From positions 744,001-808,000 of the forward strand of contig NZ_JAOBQJ010000002.1 in assembly GCF_026162425.1 (NCBI RefSeq): a DNA stretch of 64,000 nt. Reading direction: 5' to 3'. The first letter of the stretch is position 1, and the number at the start of each line of letters is the position of its first letter. The stretch is from Flexivirga meconopsidis (GTDB lineage Bacteria > Actinomycetota > Actinomycetes > Actinomycetales > Dermatophilaceae). The notes beneath the pieces were generated by a model. It was not told the origin of the DNA. It made no database searches and worked only from the letters and a program-made list of their open reading frames with translations. The position numbers were made by a program, and so were the translations under genes. Positions 9,366-19,423 of the stretch are shown piece after piece.

Positions 9366-9886
9366 GCCTGCTCGCCGTCCGCCGGGGGCTGCTCGCCGTC
9401 CGCGCCCGGCTGGCCGATGTTCGGCGGCTGCGCCGAGGTCGCCGCGTGCGGGCCGTCGCCGGTCACACTCTGGTGCCACAGCTGCACGGCCTGCAGCACC
9501 ATCTGAGTGGTCGACTGCACCAGCGAGCGCACGTCGTCGTTCTGCGCGACGAGGTGCTCTCCAGTGACGACCAGCGTGCCGTTGGCGATGCCGGTCTTGA
9601 TGATGTTGAGGCTGAGAGTCACGTCGTTGGCGGCGAGCAACTGCTTGGTGACGTCCTGCGGCAGGTCGTCGGTGATCTGCCACTGACCGAAGATGCGCAG
9701 CATCGCCGGCTCGCCCTCCATGCAGCGGGCGAACAGCTGCTGGCCCTCGACCTTGTAACTGACGTCGCCGTCGGAGTCGATGTCGGGGCGGAAGCCCTCG
9801 TCCTGCAGGGCGTCCAGGACCCGGCCGCGCAGCGGGTGCTCGTCGGCGGGCGGCGGGAAGTTGGGCAACGAAGTCGGATCAGTCAT
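9362..9886 (-). CDS. YbjN-domain protein
   Basis: 174 residues from ATG 9886. The central part reads as the YbjN/type III secretion chaperone-like fold: a short helix, ALQDEGFRPDIDSDGDVSYK near residue 27, then a beta-rich segment and NDVTLSLNIIKTGIANGTL. The C-terminus is Gly/Pro/Asp-rich and probably disordered. The actinobacterial family has no assigned reaction. ATG 9886 is preferred to GTG 9895 because a TAGCGT box (9899-9894) lies 7 nt before it. It is translationally coupled to the downstream hydratase by a 4-nt overlap and is divergent from glgX. Confidence 0.75.
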   Translation of the reverse strand: MTDPTSLPNFPPPADEHPLRGRVLDALQDEGFRPDIDSDGDVSYKVEGQQLFARCMEGEPAMLRIFGQWQITDDLPQDVTKQLLAANDVTLSLNIIKTGIANGTLVVTGEHLVAQNDDVRSLVQSTTQMVLQAVQLWHQSVTGDGPHAATSAQPPNIGQPGADGEQPPADGEQA

Positions 9887-9893
9887 GTGAGCC

Positions 9894-9926
9894 ACGCTAC
9901 TTGACCGGCAGGGCGCTCAGTACCCT
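9894..9926. promoter_or_regulatory. Divergent leaderless promoters, ybjN-like and glgX
   Basis: The minus strand carries TAGCGT at 9899-9894, 7 nt before ATG 9886. The plus strand carries TACCCT at 9921-9926, 7 nt before ATG 9934. The two -10 boxes lie within 33 bp. Confidence 0.5.
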
Positions 9927-9933
9927 CCCCACC

Positions 9934-12078
9934 ATGCCCGCCAGCGACCCTCTCGTCAGTGTCCGCAACTCACCCGACGCACCGCCCCCACTGGGCGCAA
10001 CCATCACCGAGGACGGCGTCGAGTTCGCGGTGTATGCCGATCGCGCGACCGCCGTGCAGCTGTGTCTGTTCGACGTGGACGGCACCGAACGCCGGCTCCC
10101 GCTGACCGCGCACGCGCACGGGGTGTGGGCGGCGCACGTCGCGGGCGTCGGCGCCGGGCAGCGTTACGGATACCGCGCAGCCGGGCCGTGGGCGCCGGAG
10201 CAGGGCGACCGGTTCAACGACGCGAAGCTGCTACTCGACCCCTACGGTCGCGGCATCGTCGGCGAAGTCACTTGGCGTCCGGAGATTTTCGGGCATCGGG
10301 TCGACGACTCGTTGGCCGGTGACGGGGCCGTCCGGGACGACCGTGACAGTGCGCCATACGTGCCGCGCAGCGTGGTTGTCGCCGACGGGTTCGACTGGGG
10401 CGACGACAAGCCGCCACACACTCCGTGGGATCGCACGGTCCTCTATGAGACGCACGTGCGTGGCCTGACCAAAGAGCTGCCGGACGTCCCCGAGCACCTG
10501 CGCGGGACGTATGCCGGCGTCGCGCACCCGGCGACGATCGCGCACCTTCAGCAACTCGGCATCACGGCGGTCGAGCTGCTGCCGGTGCACGCGTTCACCT
10601 CGGAGCCGGGTCTGGTGCAGACCGGCCGGACGAACTACTGGGGTTACAACACACTCGGCTTCTTCGCGCCGCACGCGTCATACGCCTCGGCGGCGAAGCC
10701 GCAGGAGGTCATCGCCGAGTTCAAGGGCATGGTCAAGCTGCTGCATGCGGCGGGCATCGAGGTGATTCTCGACGTGGTCTACAACCACACCGCCGAGCAG
10801 AGCGCGGGCGGTGGTGCGACGTTGTCCTGGCGCGGGCTGGCCGAGGCGACCTACTACCGGCTGGACGAGCGCGGCAACGACGTCGACGTGACCGGCTGCG
10901 GCGACACCGTCGACCTGCGGCAGCCGGCCGGCCTGCGGATGGTGCTGGACTCGCTGCGCTACTGGGCGCAGGAGATGCACGTCGACGGCTTCCGCTTCGA
11001 TCTCGCGCCGGCGCTGGCGCGCGGCGCGGACGACGCGTTCAACCCCGACCACCCGTTCCTGATGGCGCTGCGTTCCGATCCGGTGCTGTCCCGGGTCAAG
11101 CTGATCGCCGAGCCGTGGGATGTCGGCTCGCACGGCTGGCGCACCGGACAGTTCCCGCCGCCGTTCGCCGACTGGAACGACCGGTTCCGGGACACCGTGC
11201 GCGATTTCTGGCTGTGCGACGTCGCGGCCGACCTGGCCGGTCAGCCGGCGCACGGCGTGAGCGACCTCGGCACCCGGCTCGCCGGGTCCCGCGACTTGTT
11301 CGGGTCGCGGTCACCGATGGCGTCGATCAACATCGTCACCACCCACGACGGTTTCACCGCCGCCGACCTGACCGCCTTCAACACCAAGCACAACGAGGCC
11401 AACGGCGAGGACAACCGGGACGGCAACGACAACAACCACTCGTGGAACTTCGGGGTCGAGGGCCACGAGGGCGTGCACTCCGAGCTCGAACAGCACCGGC
11501 GCCGGGCGATGCGCAACCTGCTGGCGACGCTGCTGCTCTCGTCCGGCGTGCCGATGCTGCTGGGTGGCGACGAGTTCGGACGCACTCAACAGGGCAACAA
11601 CAATGCCTACTGCCAGGACAACGAGATCAGTTGGTACAACTGGAAACTCGAGGATTGGCAACGCAATCTCGCGGACACCACGGCGTTCCTGGTGGAGTTG
11701 CGCGCCGCGCACCCGGTGCTGCGGCAACGCGAGTTCTTCCCGGGCGACCCGATCGACGGGGACACCCTCGCCGCGCTGCACTGGCACGACGCCGACGGCG
11801 CGGTGATGACAGCGGACAAGTGGAACGACGGGTCGACCCGCACTGTGCAGGTCGTCTTCGACGGCACCGACGTGCAGGACGACCGGCTGCTGCTGGTGCT
11901 GCACGGTGCCGCGCACGACGGACCGGTGCGGCTGCCGGAGCAGACCGGCGTCACGACGTGGGACCTGGTCTGGGAGAGCAGCTACGACCGGCCGGACCAG
12001 GTGCCGAGCAAGGAGGTCGCGGTCGGCGACGAATATCCCATGACCGCAGCCTCGTTCGCCGTATGGCGGGGACGCTGA
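9934..12078 (+). CDS. glgX: Glycogen debranching enzyme GlgX (isoamylase type, GH13)
   Basis: 714 residues. An N-terminal CBM48-like beta domain (about 1-130) precedes a GH13 barrel. The catalytic triad is visible: nucleophile Asp356 in DGFRFDLAPAL, acid Glu393 in LIAEPWD, and Asp472 in TTHDGFT, with DVVYNHTAE upstream. GlgX hydrolyses alpha-1,6 branch points left after phosphorylase action. ATG 9934 is chosen over TTG 9901 because a TACCCT -10 box lies 7 nt upstream, indicating a leaderless start. It opens the alpha-glucan block and faces two small membrane-protein genes, ending only 2 nt from the first. Confidence 0.96.
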   Translation: MPASDPLVSVRNSPDAPPPLGATITEDGVEFAVYADRATAVQLCLFDVDGTERRLPLTAHAHGVWAAHVAGVGAGQRYGYRAAGPWAPEQGDRFNDAKLLLDPYGRGIVGEVTWRPEIFGHRVDDSLAGDGAVRDDRDSAPYVPRSVVVADGFDWGDDKPPHTPWDRTVLYETHVRGLTKELPDVPEHLRGTYAGVAHPATIAHLQQLGITAVELLPVHAFTSEPGLVQTGRTNYWGYNTLGFFAPHASYASAAKPQEVIAEFKGMVKLLHAAGIEVILDVVYNHTAEQSAGGGATLSWRGLAEATYYRLDERGNDVDVTGCGDTVDLRQPAGLRMVLDSLRYWAQEMHVDGFRFDLAPALARGADDAFNPDHPFLMALRSDPVLSRVKLIAEPWDVGSHGWRTGQFPPPFADWNDRFRDTVRDFWLCDVAADLAGQPAHGVSDLGTRLAGSRDLFGSRSPMASINIVTTHDGFTAADLTAFNTKHNEANGEDNRDGNDNNHSWNFGVEGHEGVHSELEQHRRRAMRNLLATLLLSSGVPMLLGGDEFGRTQQGNNNAYCQDNEISWYNWKLEDWQRNLADTTAFLVELRAAHPVLRQREFFPGDPIDGDTLAALHWHDADGAVMTADKWNDGSTRTVQVVFDGTDVQDDRLLLVLHGAAHDGPVRLPEQTGVTTWDLVWESSYDRPDQVPSKEVAVGDEYPMTAASFAVWRGR

Positions 12079-12080
12079 CC

Positions 12081-12515
12081 CTAGCTTGTGGCCGCGCGCC
12101 GACGAGCCGTGTGCCGCAGCCACCACAAGCCGACCATCGGCAGGATGAGCGGCACGTAGCCGTAACCCTGCCCGAACCTCGACCACACGGTGGTGTCCCC
12201 TGCCTGGCCGGCCGCGACGAACGCGGCCTTGTCGACATACGACCAGATGCCCACGGCGATCACGCCAAGAAGCTCGAAACTTATGGTTCCCAGCGCGATT
12301 CGCGCGCTGGTGCGATCGCCGCGGGCAAGGGCAACGGTGGCGACGCAGTAGACGACGGCGGCCAGCGCCGACAGCCAGTAGGGCAGGTGCTGGTCGGGCC
12401 AGGTCTGCGCGATCTGCATGACCGAGCGACCGGTCGCCGCGAGCGCGAAGAGGCCGTAGACCGCCACGAGCATCCGCCCCGGGCCGGTGTTGATCGATGT
12501 TGCCGCTCGAGCCAC
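12081..12515 (-). CDS. Four-helix membrane protein, unknown
   Basis: 144 residues from GTG 12515 with four predicted membrane spans, roughly residues 15-33, 47-63, 75-94 and 119-137, and a basic C-terminal tail (RHTARRRAA). It is conserved in style with small actinobacterial membrane proteins next to glycogen genes, but I recognise no named family. It follows the 12520-12882 gene by 4 nt, with GGGAGC as possible Shine-Dalgarno, so the two are an operon and may form a complex. It is convergent with glgX with no room for a separate terminator. Confidence 0.65.
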   Translation of the reverse strand: MARAATSINTGPGRMLVAVYGLFALAATGRSVMQIAQTWPDQHLPYWLSALAAVVYCVATVALARGDRTSARIALGTISFELLGVIAVGIWSYVDKAAFVAAGQAGDTTVWSRFGQGYGYVPLILPMVGLWWLRHTARRRAATS

Positions 12516-12519
12516 CGAC

Positions 12520-12882
12520 TCAGCTCCCGTTCCACAGTTGCAGCAGGCGGCCGACCATCACCAGCAGACCGAGGGCGCCCACGAGCACGACGCCGGTCCC
12601 CCACCGGGTGGTCCGCTCGGCGATGCCCCAGAAGCCGGCGACCGGCAGCACGAGCACCAGCCCCGCCAGGTAGGCGATAAACAGCCCCTGCGACATGTGC
12701 GCCGGGCTGTCACCGATCCGCGCGATGCCGACCACCAGCTGCGCGATGACCGCGAGCTCGGCGGCGCAGGCCAGGTAGAACATCGGGTTGTCCATCGCCC
12801 GCCCGGCGATCGTGGCGTAGGCGGCGTATCCGGCCAGCGCCGCCAGCAGCACGACAAGTACGACGGTGAGGGGCAGCAGCAC
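12520..12882 (-). CDS. Small four-helix membrane protein, unknown
   Basis: 120 residues starting at GTG 12882 with a highly hydrophobic N-terminus (LLPLTVVLVVLLAALAGYA). Four spans are likely: about 2-22, 35-54, 67-84 and 93-112. The start is supported by TACGAT (12894-12889) 6 nt upstream, so the mRNA is probably leaderless. It is followed 4 nt later by another membrane-protein gene. No domain is recognised. It lies 26 nt downstream of the glgP stop on the same strand, so partial read-through from glgP is possible. Confidence 0.65.
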   Translation of the reverse strand: MLLPLTVVLVVLLAALAGYAAYATIAGRAMDNPMFYLACAAELAVIAQLVVGIARIGDSPAHMSQGLFIAYLAGLVLVLPVAGFWGIAERTTRWGTGVVLVGALGLLVMVGRLLQLWNGS

Positions 12883-12888
12883 CCGGAC

Positions 12889-12894
12889 ATCGTA
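12889..12894 (-). promoter_or_regulatory. -10 box for membrane-protein pair
   Basis: TACGAT lies 6 nt before GTG 12882 on the minus strand, the leaderless spacing seen elsewhere in the window. Confidence 0.45.
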
Positions 12895-12908
12895 CGGAGC
12901 CGGCGTTC

Positions 12909-15503
12909 CTATGCGTTCACCACCAGGCCCAGCTCGACCGGGTTGGCCAGCGCGGGGTGCTTGGGCAGCACCCGGACGGTGTAGCCGAATGCGCCGGACC
13001 GGCGCAGCGCGACCGACCCGTCGAAGCGCCAGCGGCCGTCGCCGAGATCCTGCGCGGCTGCGAGGTCGACGACCTCGACGTCGCGCAGCTCGTCGCTGTC
13101 GCTGGCCCGGCCGTGCACCGCTTGCACGGTGACCTGGTCGGGCGCGAGCCCGGCAAGCTGGACGTAAGCCCGCACGGTGAGCTGGTCACCGACCAGCGGC
13201 GCGTCGCTCACGCCTTCGGCTTCGACGTGCTCGATCTGCAGGTGCGAGAAGGCGTTTCGCGCGTTCTCCCGGTATGCCGCGAGGTCCCGGGCAAGGGCGT
13301 AGTCGTCGCTGCTGGCCGCACGCCCGGCGATCGCGGCCGGGGTGTAGAGCAACGTGGTGTAGTCGCGCACCATCCGGGTTGCGAGCACCTTCGGGCCGAG
13401 CACCCGCAGCGTGTGCTCGACCATCTCGACCCAGTGCTGCGGCACGCCCTGCTCGTCGACGTCGTAGAACCGCGCCGCGACCTGCGACTCGATCAGGTCG
13501 TAGAGCGCGGCGGCCTCGAGGTCGTCACGCCGGCTCTCGTCCATCGTCGGCGTGCCCGTCACGCCGGTCGGGTCGGCGGACGGGATGGCCCAGCCGTTCT
13601 CGCCGTCATACCACTCGTCCCACCAGCCGTCGAGGATCGACAGATTGAGCCCACCGTTCAGCGCGGCCTTCATGCCGGAGGTGCCGGACGCCTCGTAGGG
13701 CCGCAGCGGGTTGTTGAGCCAGACGTCGACGCCGGGCATCAGCGTCTGAGCCATCTCCATGTCGTAGTTGGGCAGGAAGACGATCCGCTGCCGCAGCTGC
13801 GGGTCATCGGTGAAGCGCACCATCTCCTGGATCAGCTTCTTGCCCGTCTCGTCGGCCGGGTGCGACTTGCCCGCGATGACCAGCTGGATGGGCCGCTCCG
13901 GGTGCAGCAGCAGTGCCTTCAGCCGCTCGGGGTCGCGCAGCATCAGCGTGAGCCGCTTGTAGGTCGGCACCCGCCGCGCGAAGCCGATCGTCAGCACGTC
14001 GGGGTCGAGGATCTGCTCGGTCCAGCCCAGCTCGGCCTCGCTTGCGCCGCGGGTACGCGCGGACTTGCGCATGCGGGTGCGCACGTCGGCGACCAGCTGC
14101 TCGCGCAGCGCCCGCTTGACCGCCCACAGCTCGGCACGCGGGATGCGGTCGACGTGATCCCAGCCGATCGCCTCGCGCACGTCCTGCTCGCCGAGGTGGC
14201 GCCGGGCCAGGTCCACCACCTTCGGATCCATCCAGGTCGGCGCGTGAACACCATTGGTAATGCTGGTGATCGGCACCTCCGTGTCGTCGAAGCCGGGCCA
14301 CAGCACGTCGAACATCTCGCGGCTGACCTCGCCGTGCAGCAACGACACCCCGTTGCTGCGCTGTGCCATGCGCAGGCCCATCACGGCCATGTTGAAGATG
14401 CCGGGCTGACCGCCGTCGTAGTCCTCCGCGCCGAGCGGCAGCACGCGGTCGACCGGCACCCCGGCGAGCTCGCCGTGCCCGCTGAAGTGTGCCCGGACCG
14501 CCTCAGCATCGAAGCGGTCGATGCCGGCCGGCACCGGGGTGTGCGTGGTGAAGACGTTGCTGGCGCGCACCACCTGCTGCGCCTGGTCGAAGTCCAGGCC
14601 TTGCCGGGTGACCAACTCACTGATCCGCTCCACCGAGAGGAAGCCGGCGTGACCCTCGTTGCAGTGGTAGACCTCGGGCTCCGGCGCACCGGTCAGCCGG
14701 GACCAGGTGCGCAGCGCCCGCACGCCACCGATGCCGAGCAACATCTCCTGCTCGAGGCGCTGGTCGCCGCCCCCGCCATACAGCCGGCCGGTCAGCTCGC
14801 GGGCGGCCGCGTCGTTGCCCTCGACGTCGGAGTCGAGCAGCAGCAACGGCACTCGGCCGACCTGCGCCTTCCAGATCCGGGCCCGCACGGTGCGCTCGCC
14901 GGGCAGGGCGAGCACGACTTCGGCCGGGGTGCCGTCGGCCTCACGCACCAGCGACAACGGCAGGTCGTCGGGGTCGAGTAGCGGGTAGGTCTCGAGCTGC
15001 CAGCCGTCGGCCGACAGCTGCTGCTTGAAGTAGCCGGACTTGTAGAACAGGCCGATCCCGACGATCGGGACGCCGAGATCGCTCGCCGACTTCAGGTGGT
15101 CGCCGGCGAGGATGCCGAGGCCGCCGGAATACTGCGGCAGCACGTGCGTCAGCCCGAACTCGGCACTGAAGTAGGCGATCGACGCCGGCGCCTGCTGCTC
15201 GCCGCGGAAGTCGTCGTACCAGACCTTCGAGGTGAGGTATGACGACAAACCCTCGCTCGCGGCACGGACCCGGGCGACGAAGGACTCGTCCGCGGCCAGC
15301 TGCGCCAGCCGCTCAGGAGGCAGCGCCGCCAGCAGCGCGACTGGGTCCTCGTGCACCCGCTCCCAGGCCTGCGGGTCCATGTCCCGGAAGAGCTCCCGGG
15401 TGCGGCTGTGCCACGACCACCGCAGATTGGTGGCAAGTTCGGACAACGGGGACAGCGGCTCGGGCAGCGCGGTGCGGACATTGAAGCGACGGATGGCTCT
15501 CAC
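12909..15503 (-). CDS. glgP: Alpha-glucan phosphorylase GlgP (DUF3417-containing)
   Basis: 864 residues from GTG 15503. The N-terminal 110 residues are the DUF3417 region typical of the actinobacterial/archaeal short phosphorylases (ELATNLRWSWHSRTR). A GT35 phosphorylase domain follows, with HCNEGHAGF near residue 290, and ends in the PLP-binding region SGTSGMKAALNGG, whose lysine carries the cofactor. The enzyme releases glucose-1-phosphate from alpha-1,4-glucan; in GlgE-pathway actinomycetes it is also linked to trehalose and maltose-phosphate turnover. GTG 15503 is preferred to GTG 15509 because TACCAT (15517-15512) lies 8 nt upstream. It is divergent from glgE. Confidence 0.95.
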   Translation of the reverse strand: MRAIRRFNVRTALPEPLSPLSELATNLRWSWHSRTRELFRDMDPQAWERVHEDPVALLAALPPERLAQLAADESFVARVRAASEGLSSYLTSKVWYDDFRGEQQAPASIAYFSAEFGLTHVLPQYSGGLGILAGDHLKSASDLGVPIVGIGLFYKSGYFKQQLSADGWQLETYPLLDPDDLPLSLVREADGTPAEVVLALPGERTVRARIWKAQVGRVPLLLLDSDVEGNDAAARELTGRLYGGGGDQRLEQEMLLGIGGVRALRTWSRLTGAPEPEVYHCNEGHAGFLSVERISELVTRQGLDFDQAQQVVRASNVFTTHTPVPAGIDRFDAEAVRAHFSGHGELAGVPVDRVLPLGAEDYDGGQPGIFNMAVMGLRMAQRSNGVSLLHGEVSREMFDVLWPGFDDTEVPITSITNGVHAPTWMDPKVVDLARRHLGEQDVREAIGWDHVDRIPRAELWAVKRALREQLVADVRTRMRKSARTRGASEAELGWTEQILDPDVLTIGFARRVPTYKRLTLMLRDPERLKALLLHPERPIQLVIAGKSHPADETGKKLIQEMVRFTDDPQLRQRIVFLPNYDMEMAQTLMPGVDVWLNNPLRPYEASGTSGMKAALNGGLNLSILDGWWDEWYDGENGWAIPSADPTGVTGTPTMDESRRDDLEAAALYDLIESQVAARFYDVDEQGVPQHWVEMVEHTLRVLGPKVLATRMVRDYTTLLYTPAAIAGRAASSDDYALARDLAAYRENARNAFSHLQIEHVEAEGVSDAPLVGDQLTVRAYVQLAGLAPDQVTVQAVHGRASDSDELRDVEVVDLAAAQDLGDGRWRFDGSVALRRSGAFGYTVRVLPKHPALANPVELGLVVNA

Positions 15504-15511
15504 GAGCACCG

Positions 15512-15517
15512 ATGGTA
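15512..15517 (-). promoter_or_regulatory. -10 box for glgP
   Basis: TACCAT on the minus strand lies 8 nt before GTG 15503, and too close (2 nt) to GTG 15509. It therefore decides the start. Confidence 0.45.
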
Positions 15518-15625
15518 GGGCGCTCGCCCATGGTCGCGGACACCAAAGGGTGAGGATGTGGCGAGCCGCTCATTCGTGCGGCCGGAGGTTGCGGCGACAG
15601 GTGTCAGTCGACGGTCGAGATTGTG

Positions 15626-15631
15626 TAGCGT
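15626..15631 (+). promoter_or_regulatory. -10 box for glgE
   Basis: TAGCGT lies 7 nt before GTG 15639, indicating a leaderless glgE mRNA and arguing against the in-frame ATG at 15558. Confidence 0.5.
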
Positions 15632-15638
15632 CGGTGCG

Positions 15639-17690
15639 GTGACTGACCAGGAGCCGATCGCCCGTCCCCTGCCGACCACGAAAACCCCTACGCACAGCAA
15701 GACCCCGAGCGCGCGACCGATCGGTCGCATCCCGGTGCAGGATGTCGCGCCGTCCGTCGACGGCGGCGTGCTGCCGACCAAATCCGTTGTCGGGGAAGAG
15801 TTTCCGGTCACCGCCACCGTGTTCCGCGAGGGACACGACGCGGTCAACGCGACGATCGTGGTCACCGACCCCGACGACGTGACGACGCTGCTGCCGATGA
15901 CCTTGACCAATCCCGGCCTGGACGCCTGGGAGGGCACGCTCGTCGCCGACCGGCCGGGTCTGTGGTCCTACCGGGTCGAGGGCTGGTCCGATCCCTACGG
16001 CACGTGGGAGCACGACGCCGTGATCAAGATCGCAGCCGAGGTGGACGTCGAGCTGATGCTCGAGGAGGGGGCGCGCGTCCTGGAGCGGGCCGTCGCCGAG
16101 GTGCCGCACACCGACGCCGACAAGTCCGTGCTGACCGACGCCATCGCCACCCTGCGGGACACCACGGCCCCGCCCGGCACCCGGCTCGCCGCCGGCACCA
16201 CCGGCGAGGTCGAGCGCATCATGCGCGAGACGCCGCTGCGCGACTACGTCAGCGAAAGCGCCACCTACGCCTGGCTGGTCGAGCGCGACCGCGCGCTCTA
16301 CGGCGCGTGGTACGAACTCTTCCCGCGTAGCGAGGGGGCCCACTTCGATCATGAGAAGGGGCAATGGGTTTCGGGCACGCTGCGCACTGCCCAGGAGCGG
16401 TTGCCGGCCGTTGCCGACATGGGCTTCGACGTGGTCTACCTCACCCCGATCCACCCGATCGGCACCACCAACCGCAAGGGGCCAAACAACACGCTGACCG
16501 CCGGGCCGCACGACCCCGGTTCCCCCTACGCGATCGGCAGCGCCGACGGAGGCCACGACGCCATACATCCCGACCTCGGGACGTTCGAGGACTTCGACGC
16601 GTTCGTCGCCCGCGCCGGTGAGCTCGGGCTGGAGGTCGCGCTCGACCTGGCGTTGCAGTGCTCCCCCGACCACCCGTGGGTGGCCTCGCACCCGGAGTGG
16701 TTCACCACCCGGGCCGACGGCACCATCGCCTACGCGGAGAACCCGCCGAAGAAGTACCAGGACATCTACCCCGTCAATTTCGACAACGACCCAGAGGGCA
16801 TCTACGCCGAGGTGCGCCGCGTGGTGCAGGTGTGGATCGACCACGGCGTCAAGATCTTTCGGGTCGACAACCCGCACACCAAGCCGCTGGAGTTCTGGCA
16901 GTGGCTGATCGAGGACGTCGCCCGCGACCACCCCGACGTGGTGTGGCTCGCCGAGGCCTTCACCCGCCCGGCGATGATGGCGACGCTCGCCAAGATCGGC
17001 TTCCAGCAGAGCTACACCTATTACGCGTGGCGCAACGGCGCGGCCGAGCTGCAGGAGTATGTCGAGCAGCTCGCGTCGCAGGACGCGCCCTACATGCGGC
17101 CCAGTTTCTGGCCGACCACGCACGACATCCTCACCCCCTACATGCAGTACGGCGGACCCACCGCCTGGAAGCTGCGGGCCGCCCTGGCCGCGACCCTCGT
17201 GCCGACCTACGGCATCTACTCCGGTTACGAGCTGGTCGAGCACGTCGCGCGCCCCGGCGCCGAGGAGCAGATCGACAACGAGAAGTACGAGTACAAGGAC
17301 CGCCGGTGGGAGCTCTACGAGCCCGGCGGGGAGCGTGAGGGGCAGTCGCTCGCGCCATACCTGAAGCAGCTCAACGAGATTCGCCGTGCGCACCCGGCGT
17401 TGCACTGGCTGCGCAACATCACCTTCCACCGGGTCGACGACCCGGCGCTGCTGGTCTTCTCCAAGCGTCGCGGCGACGATGTCATCGTCGTGGTGGCCAA
17501 CACCGACCCGCACGCGACACGCGAGTCGACGATCCACCTGGACCTGGCGGCGCTCGGCCTGCAGCCTGGTGACTCGTTCGTCGCGCATGACCTGCTGACC
17601 GACTCGACCTGGCAGTGGGGCGAGCACAACTACGTCCGGCTGGGACCCGATGCCCAGCCGGTGCACATCGTCGAAGTCCGGAGGTTCTAG
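15639..17690 (+). CDS. glgE: Alpha-1,4-glucan:maltose-1-phosphate maltosyltransferase GlgE
   Basis: 683 residues, close to known GlgE enzymes (about 660-700). It has an N-terminal beta-sandwich (about 45-145), a helical insert and a GH13_3 barrel. The nucleophile is Asp410 in [14 protein letters not shown] and the acid Glu439 in [10 protein letters not shown], with the same 29-residue spacing as in the Streptomyces enzyme. [17 protein letters not shown] is the family-specific substrate loop. It extends alpha-glucan from maltose-1-phosphate. The next genes, treS and mak-glgB, supply maltose, phosphorylate it and branch the product. GTG 15639 is chosen from the TAGCGT box 7 nt upstream. A longer start at 15558 would add 27 low-complexity residues. 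Confidence 0.97.
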   Translation: MTDQEPIARPLPTTKTPTHSKTPSARPIGRIPVQDVAPSVDGGVLPTKSVVGEEFPVTATVFREGHDAVNATIVVTDPDDVTTLLPMTLTNPGLDAWEGTLVADRPGLWSYRVEGWSDPYGTWEHDAVIKIAAEVDVELMLEEGARVLERAVAEVPHTDADKSVLTDAIATLRDTTAPPGTRLAAGTTGEVERIMRETPLRDYVSESATYAWLVERDRALYGAWYELFPRSEGAHFDHEKGQWVSGTLRTAQERLPAVADMGFDVVYLTPIHPIGTTNRKGPNNTLTAGPHDPGSPYAIGSADGGHDAIHPDLGTFEDFDAFVARAGELGLEVALDLALQCSPDHPWVASHPEWFTTRADGTIAYAENPPKKYQDIYPVNFDNDPEGIYAEVRRVVQVWIDHGVKIFRVDNPHTKPLEFWQWLIEDVARDHPDVVWLAEAFTRPAMMATLAKIGFQQSYTYYAWRNGAAELQEYVEQLASQDAPYMRPSFWPTTHDILTPYMQYGGPTAWKLRAALAATLVPTYGIYSGYELVEHVARPGAEEQIDNEKYEYKDRRWELYEPGGEREGQSLAPYLKQLNEIRRAHPALHWLRNITFHRVDDPALLVFSKRRGDDVIVVVANTDPHATRESTIHLDLAALGLQPGDSFVAHDLLTDSTWQWGEHNYVRLGPDAQPVHIVEVRRF

Positions 17691-17694
17691 ACCG

Positions 17695-19416
<1,722 letters not shown>

Positions 19417-19423
19417 GGCACCG

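Noticed and set aside
15570-17666. 698-codon open frame antisense to glgE (minus strand)
   Set aside because: It mirrors glgE exactly, has no recognisable domain and the Arg/Val/Leu-rich composition typical of antisense frames in high-GC genes.
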